A DNA stretch of 8,259 bases from the NCBI GenBank assembly GCA_024698065.1, contig JAILRR010000088.1, forward strand, positions 1 through 8,259, written 5' to 3'. This DNA comes from Bacilli bacterium. Its GTDB lineage: Bacteria; Bacillota_I; Bacilli_A; RFN20; CAG-826. The notes beneath the pieces are model-generated. The model saw only the letters and a program-made list of their open reading frames with translations. It was not told the origin of the DNA and did no database searches. The translations under genes were made by a program, and so were the position numbers. Every line of letters starts with the position of its first letter. Within the stretch, counting starts at the first letter, position 1. Below are positions 5,360-8,259 of this stretch, piece by piece.

Positions 5360-7942
5360 ATGCTCGACAAGCACTACGACCCTCACAAAGTTGAGGAAGG
5401 AAAGTACGAGAAGTGGAAGCAAGAAGGTTATTTCGAAGCCGGAAGAGACCTTTCTAAACAGCCTTTCTCAATGGTCATCCCGCCGCCAAACGTCACTGGC
5501 AAGCTCCATCTCGGACACGCGATGGACACGACGATCGAAGACATCATCGCCCGTTACAAAAGAGAAGCGGGCTACGATGTTTTATGGGTTCCTGGAATGG
5601 ACCACGCGGGTATCGCAACCCAAGCCAAAGTCGAGGAAAAGCTTAGGAAACAAGGGCTTTCCAGATTCGATTTAGGGAGAGAAGGCTTCCTTAAGAAAGC
5701 CTGGGAGTGGAAACACGAATACGCTGACACCATCCATAGCCAATGGGCGAAGATGGGCTTATCCGTCGATTACACAAGAGAAAGATTCACTCTCGACGAA
5801 GGTTTAAGCGCCGCCGTCAGACACGTCTTCGTTACCTTATATAAAGAAGGGCTCATCTACCAGGGTGAGAAGATCATCAACTGGGACCCAGAGCTAAGAA
5901 CCGCATTAAGCAACATCGAAGTCATCCATAAGGATGATGAAGGCGAGTTCTTCTATTTCAAATATGATGTGGTGGGAACCGATAAGTCCCTTATCGTTGC
6001 AACCACGAGACCTGAGACGATGTTCGGCGATACAGCCGTCTTCGTCAACCCTAAAGACAAGAAATACGCTGATCTCGTCGGCAAGATGGTCATCAACCCA
6101 GCAAACGGGGAAGAGATTCCTCTCATGGCCGATGAATATGTCGACATTTCTTTCGGTACCGGTGCTATGAAGTGCACCCCAGCCCATGACCCTAACGACT
6201 TCCTTTTAGGAAAGAAGTACGGTTTCAAATTCATCAAATGTATCGATGAGACCGCTCATATGAATGAGGTTGCCGGTCCTTACAAAGGCATGAGTCGTTA
6301 TGAATGCCGCAAAGCGCTCGTCGACAAAATTAAAGAAGACGGACACCTTGTCAAAATTGAGAAGATCGTCCACTCCGTCGGTCACTCTGAGCGTAGCGAC
6401 AGCGTCGTTGAGCCAATGCTTTCGAAACAATGGTTCGTCAAGATGAAGCCTCTTGCTGAAAAGGTTTTAGCCACCCAGAAAGGCTCTGACAAAGTCAACT
6501 TCGTTCCGAAACGTTTCGAGAAGGTTCTTACCCGTTGGATGAGCACCGTCGAAGATTGGTGCATCTCCCGTCAGCTTTGGTGGGGACACCGTATCCCAGC
6601 TTATACCAACATCAAGAACGGCGAACTTGTTGTCACCGAAGAGGAGATGGATCCAAAGGAGTGGAAGCAGGACGAGGATGTCCTCGATACCTGGTTCAGT
6701 AGCGCCCTTTGGCCATTCGCCACTTTAGGTTGGCCAGATACCGAGACCGCTGACTTCAAACGCTACTTCCCAACGAGCGTCCTCGTCACTGGTTACGACA
6801 TCATCTTCTTCTGGGTCAGCCGTATGGTCTTCCAGTCTTTACATTTCACTGACAAATCTCCATTCCACGAGGTTGTCATTCATGGTCTTATCCGTGATGC
6901 CCAAGGCCGCAAGATGTCCAAATCCTTAGGCAATGGCGTGGACCCAATCGACGTCATAGATAAGTATGGCGTTGATGCTCTTAGATACTTCATCACAAAT
7001 AACTGCACCCCAGGCATGGATATGCGTTACATCGACGAGAAAGTCGGTGCCGCCCAGAACTATCTCAACAAGATCTGGAATGCCTGCCGTTATGTCGAAG
7101 GCGTGCTCGGTGAGGATTACACCCCAAGAGCCATCGACAAGAAGAGTTTAGGTGTCCTTGACGCCGCTATCATCGATAAGCTCAACCGCACGATCAAGAG
7201 AGTTCGTACCGAGATGGACAAATACCACTTTGGTCAGGCTTCATCGATTCTTTATGACTTCGTCTATGACGATTTCTGCTCCTCATACCTTGAGATGAGC
7301 AAGATTTCTTTGTCTCACGAAGGCAAGGAAGCCGATGTCACCAAAGACGTTCTTTATACCGTCATGAAGGACATCATCCTCATGATTTATCCATATACTC
7401 CATTCGTGACCGAGGAGATGTACCTTTCTCTCCCGGGCCACAAGAAGAGCATCATGGAAGAGCCATATCCTGAATACGACCGACACCTCATCAACAAGAA
7501 AGCGGTTGAGAAAGTCACTGTTCTCGAAGGCATGATCAAAGATATCCGTAATTACAAGTCCACGAATGGCATGGCGCCTAACGCCAAAGTCAGACTCATC
7601 GTCTCGCCAGAGGAACCGTTCGCTGGTTCTGGCGAATACCTCAAGCGCTTCACCTTCGCTTCCTCTTGCGAAATCAAGAAGGAAAGCCTTGGAGGTTCGA
7701 GCTTCCTTTACCCGGGCTATGAGCTCATGGTTGAGGAAGATGTCGATCCAGCCATCCTGAAAGAGAAACTCCTCAAAGAAAAAGAGACCCTCGAATTCGA
7801 AATCAGCCGTAGTGAGAAGATGCTTGGAAACCCAGGCTTCGTGAACAAAGCTCCGAAAGAGAAAGTCGATCTTGAGAAAGCCAAACTTGAGAAAAACAAA
7901 GGAATTCTCGAATCGCTCAAAAACAAGCTAGCATCGCTATAA
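5360..7942 (+). CDS. valS: Valyl-tRNA synthetase (valine--tRNA ligase)
   Basis: This class I aminoacyl-tRNA synthetase attaches valine to tRNA-Val in the cytoplasm. Its 860 residues are close to the usual 870-880. PPPNVTGKLHLGH carries the HIGH-type motif (HLGH, residues 50-53), and KMSKS is at 518-522. The CP1 editing domain, which removes mischarged threonine, is present: TTRPET at 215-220, GTGAM from 266, and the CTPAHDPND stretch with the conserved aspartate at 277. DTWFSSALWP (443-452) is typical of the ValRS/IleRS/LeuRS group. An anticodon-binding helical domain follows, and the last 65 or so residues (from about 796) are a Lys/Glu-rich coiled coil with the ValRS signature GFVNKAP. The start is set by the GGAGG at 5348-5352. 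The gene is controlled by the T-box leader and closed by an intrinsic terminator, so it is probably transcribed alone. No key residue appears to be missing. Confidence 0.98.
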   Translation: MLDKHYDPHKVEEGKYEKWKQEGYFEAGRDLSKQPFSMVIPPPNVTGKLHLGHAMDTTIEDIIARYKREAGYDVLWVPGMDHAGIATQAKVEEKLRKQGLSRFDLGREGFLKKAWEWKHEYADTIHSQWAKMGLSVDYTRERFTLDEGLSAAVRHVFVTLYKEGLIYQGEKIINWDPELRTALSNIEVIHKDDEGEFFYFKYDVVGTDKSLIVATTRPETMFGDTAVFVNPKDKKYADLVGKMVINPANGEEIPLMADEYVDISFGTGAMKCTPAHDPNDFLLGKKYGFKFIKCIDETAHMNEVAGPYKGMSRYECRKALVDKIKEDGHLVKIEKIVHSVGHSERSDSVVEPMLSKQWFVKMKPLAEKVLATQKGSDKVNFVPKRFEKVLTRWMSTVEDWCISRQLWWGHRIPAYTNIKNGELVVTEEEMDPKEWKQDEDVLDTWFSSALWPFATLGWPDTETADFKRYFPTSVLVTGYDIIFFWVSRMVFQSLHFTDKSPFHEVVIHGLIRDAQGRKMSKSLGNGVDPIDVIDKYGVDALRYFITNNCTPGMDMRYIDEKVGAAQNYLNKIWNACRYVEGVLGEDYTPRAIDKKSLGVLDAAIIDKLNRTIKRVRTEMDKYHFGQASSILYDFVYDDFCSSYLEMSKISLSHEGKEADVTKDVLYTVMKDIILMIYPYTPFVTEEMYLSLPGHKKSIMEEPYPEYDRHLINKKAVEKVTVLEGMIKDIRNYKSTNGMAPNAKVRLIVSPEEPFAGSGEYLKRFTFASSCEIKKESLGGSSFLYPGYELMVEEDVDPAILKEKLLKEKETLEFEISRSEKMLGNPGFVNKAPKEKVDLEKAKLEKNKGILESLKNKLASL

Positions 7943-7956
7943 ATTTGCAATTGAAG

Positions 7957-7981
7957 AACGCTCTTGAATGAGGGCGTTTTT
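7957..7981 (+). terminator. Rho-independent terminator after valS
   Basis: AACGCTCTT (7957-7965) pairs with GAGGGCGTT (7970-7978), including two G-T wobbles, around a GAAT tetraloop. The 3' arm runs into a T-rich tail, TTTTTCTTTTCTT (7977-7989). It starts 14 bases after the valS stop and should insulate valS from the small gene that follows. Confidence 0.85.
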
Positions 7982-8024
7982 CTTTTCTTCCGAAAAACAG
8001 CTCGAATCCCAATATATGAGAAGT

Positions 8025-8031
8025 GAGGAGG
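8025..8031 (+). promoter_or_regulatory. Strong Shine-Dalgarno site of the small peptide gene
   Basis: GAGGAGG, followed by T, is close to a perfect anti-Shine-Dalgarno match and is 8 bases from the ATG at 8040. It is among the strongest ribosome binding sites in the window, which argues that the short frame is truly translated. A possible -10 (TATATG, 8013-8018) lies just upstream, but no good -35 accompanies it. Confidence 0.8.
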
Positions 8032-8039
8032 TAACATTC

Positions 8040-8237
8040 ATGAACGGAAGAGAACTCACACTTATCGAGAGGCAAAAGATTTGTCCAGGGGAGGCGATGG
8101 CCTTAACGGCTGTCATGGCTGTTTTGGCAATAAGCATTGTGGCGGTGGTCGTCTATCGACTGCTTAAGTCCTCAAAAGGCACCGCGAAAGTACCTGGCGG
8201 ATGGTCCTTCACTTGGAACATTGGACGCTTAGCCTGA
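8040..8237 (+). CDS. Small membrane or secreted peptide with a double-glycine-like leader, function unknown
   Basis: This 65-residue protein has no function I can assign. Residues 1-17 form a short charged N-terminus ending KICPG. Counting G17 as -1 gives L6 at -12, E10 at -8 and I14 at -4, which is the spacing of double-glycine leaders cleaved by C39-peptidase exporters; proline takes the place of the -2 glycine. Residues 19-39 form one strongly hydrophobic helix. It is followed by the basic YRLLKSSKG and then an aromatic, glycine-rich tail with PGGWSFTW (52-59). It could be a bacteriocin-like or signalling precursor, or simply a small single-pass membrane protein. The start is fixed by the GAGGAGG site. 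The stop is TGA with TAA directly after it. The valS terminator precedes it, so it should have its own promoter. No exporter, immunity or modification gene is visible before the window ends. Translation is likely; the role is a guess. Confidence 0.75.
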   Translation: MNGRELTLIERQKICPGEAMALTAVMAVLAISIVAVVVYRLLKSSKGTAKVPGGWSFTWNIGRLA

Positions 8238-8259
8238 TAAGAATCTTTTCAAAGAAACA

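Noticed and set aside
7968..8039. ATG at 7968 as start of the small gene
   Set aside because: It falls in the loop of the valS terminator with no ribosome binding site. The ATG at 8040 has a strong GAGGAGG.
8235..8240. Use of TGA as tryptophan, as in Mycoplasma, suggested by the TGA-TAA pair
   Set aside because: All tryptophans in valS, lon and the transporter are TGG, and no large gene has an in-frame TGA. Tandem stops are common; recoding would add only one residue.
8243..8254. Possible start of another terminator at the right edge
   Set aside because: A short TCTTT...AAAGA inverted repeat is visible, but the window ends before any T-tract, so it cannot be supported.

Overview
The window looks like chromosomal housekeeping DNA from a member of the Bacillota, class Bacilli in the broad sense. 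My best guess is an uncultured, host-associated lineage of the Mollicutes/Erysipelotrichia/RF39 kind. The evidence is strong GGAGG-type ribosome binding sites, a complete tRNA-sensing T-box leader before valS, and a gene order that echoes the lonA-ysxC...valS segment of Bacillus subtilis. Base composition is near 50% GC by eye, with a preference for ATC, GTC, CTT and CTC codons. Every tryptophan in the large genes is TGG and no gene has an internal TGA, so the standard bacterial code applies. All genes are on the + strand.

Layout: (1) 3-1652 is the C-terminal two thirds of the ATP-dependent protease Lon, cut by the left edge and closed by a strong intrinsic terminator (1666-1690). (2) 1730-2293 is the ribosome-assembly GTPase EngB (YsxC/YihA). 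(3) 2310-5096, only 16 bases later, is a 928-residue fused ABC transporter (MacB/FtsX type, ATPase plus permease), probably co-transcribed with engB. (4) 5097-5359 is a regulatory region: an imperfect hairpin, a consensus -10 box, and a T-box leader with a GTC (valine) specifier, a T-box motif and an antiterminator/terminator switch. (5) 5360-7942 is valyl-tRNA synthetase, followed by an intrinsic terminator. (6) 8040-8237 encodes a 65-residue one-helix peptide. Its N-terminus fits the double-glycine secretion-leader pattern (L-12, E-8, I-4, G-1).

The large genes are ordinary: protein quality control, ribosome biogenesis, export or envelope transport, and tRNA charging. valS is controlled by the charging state of tRNA-Val through the T-box. 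Two points deserve attention. The hem/spoVID/ysxE genes that lie between ysxC and valS in B. subtilis are absent, with an ABC transporter in their place. The small peptide gene after valS does not match a known family that I can name with certainty and may be a secreted, bacteriocin-like or signalling peptide. I see no mobile element, CRISPR array, tRNA or rRNA gene. I do not see a clearly novel multi-gene system; the small peptide is the only real candidate for something undescribed.
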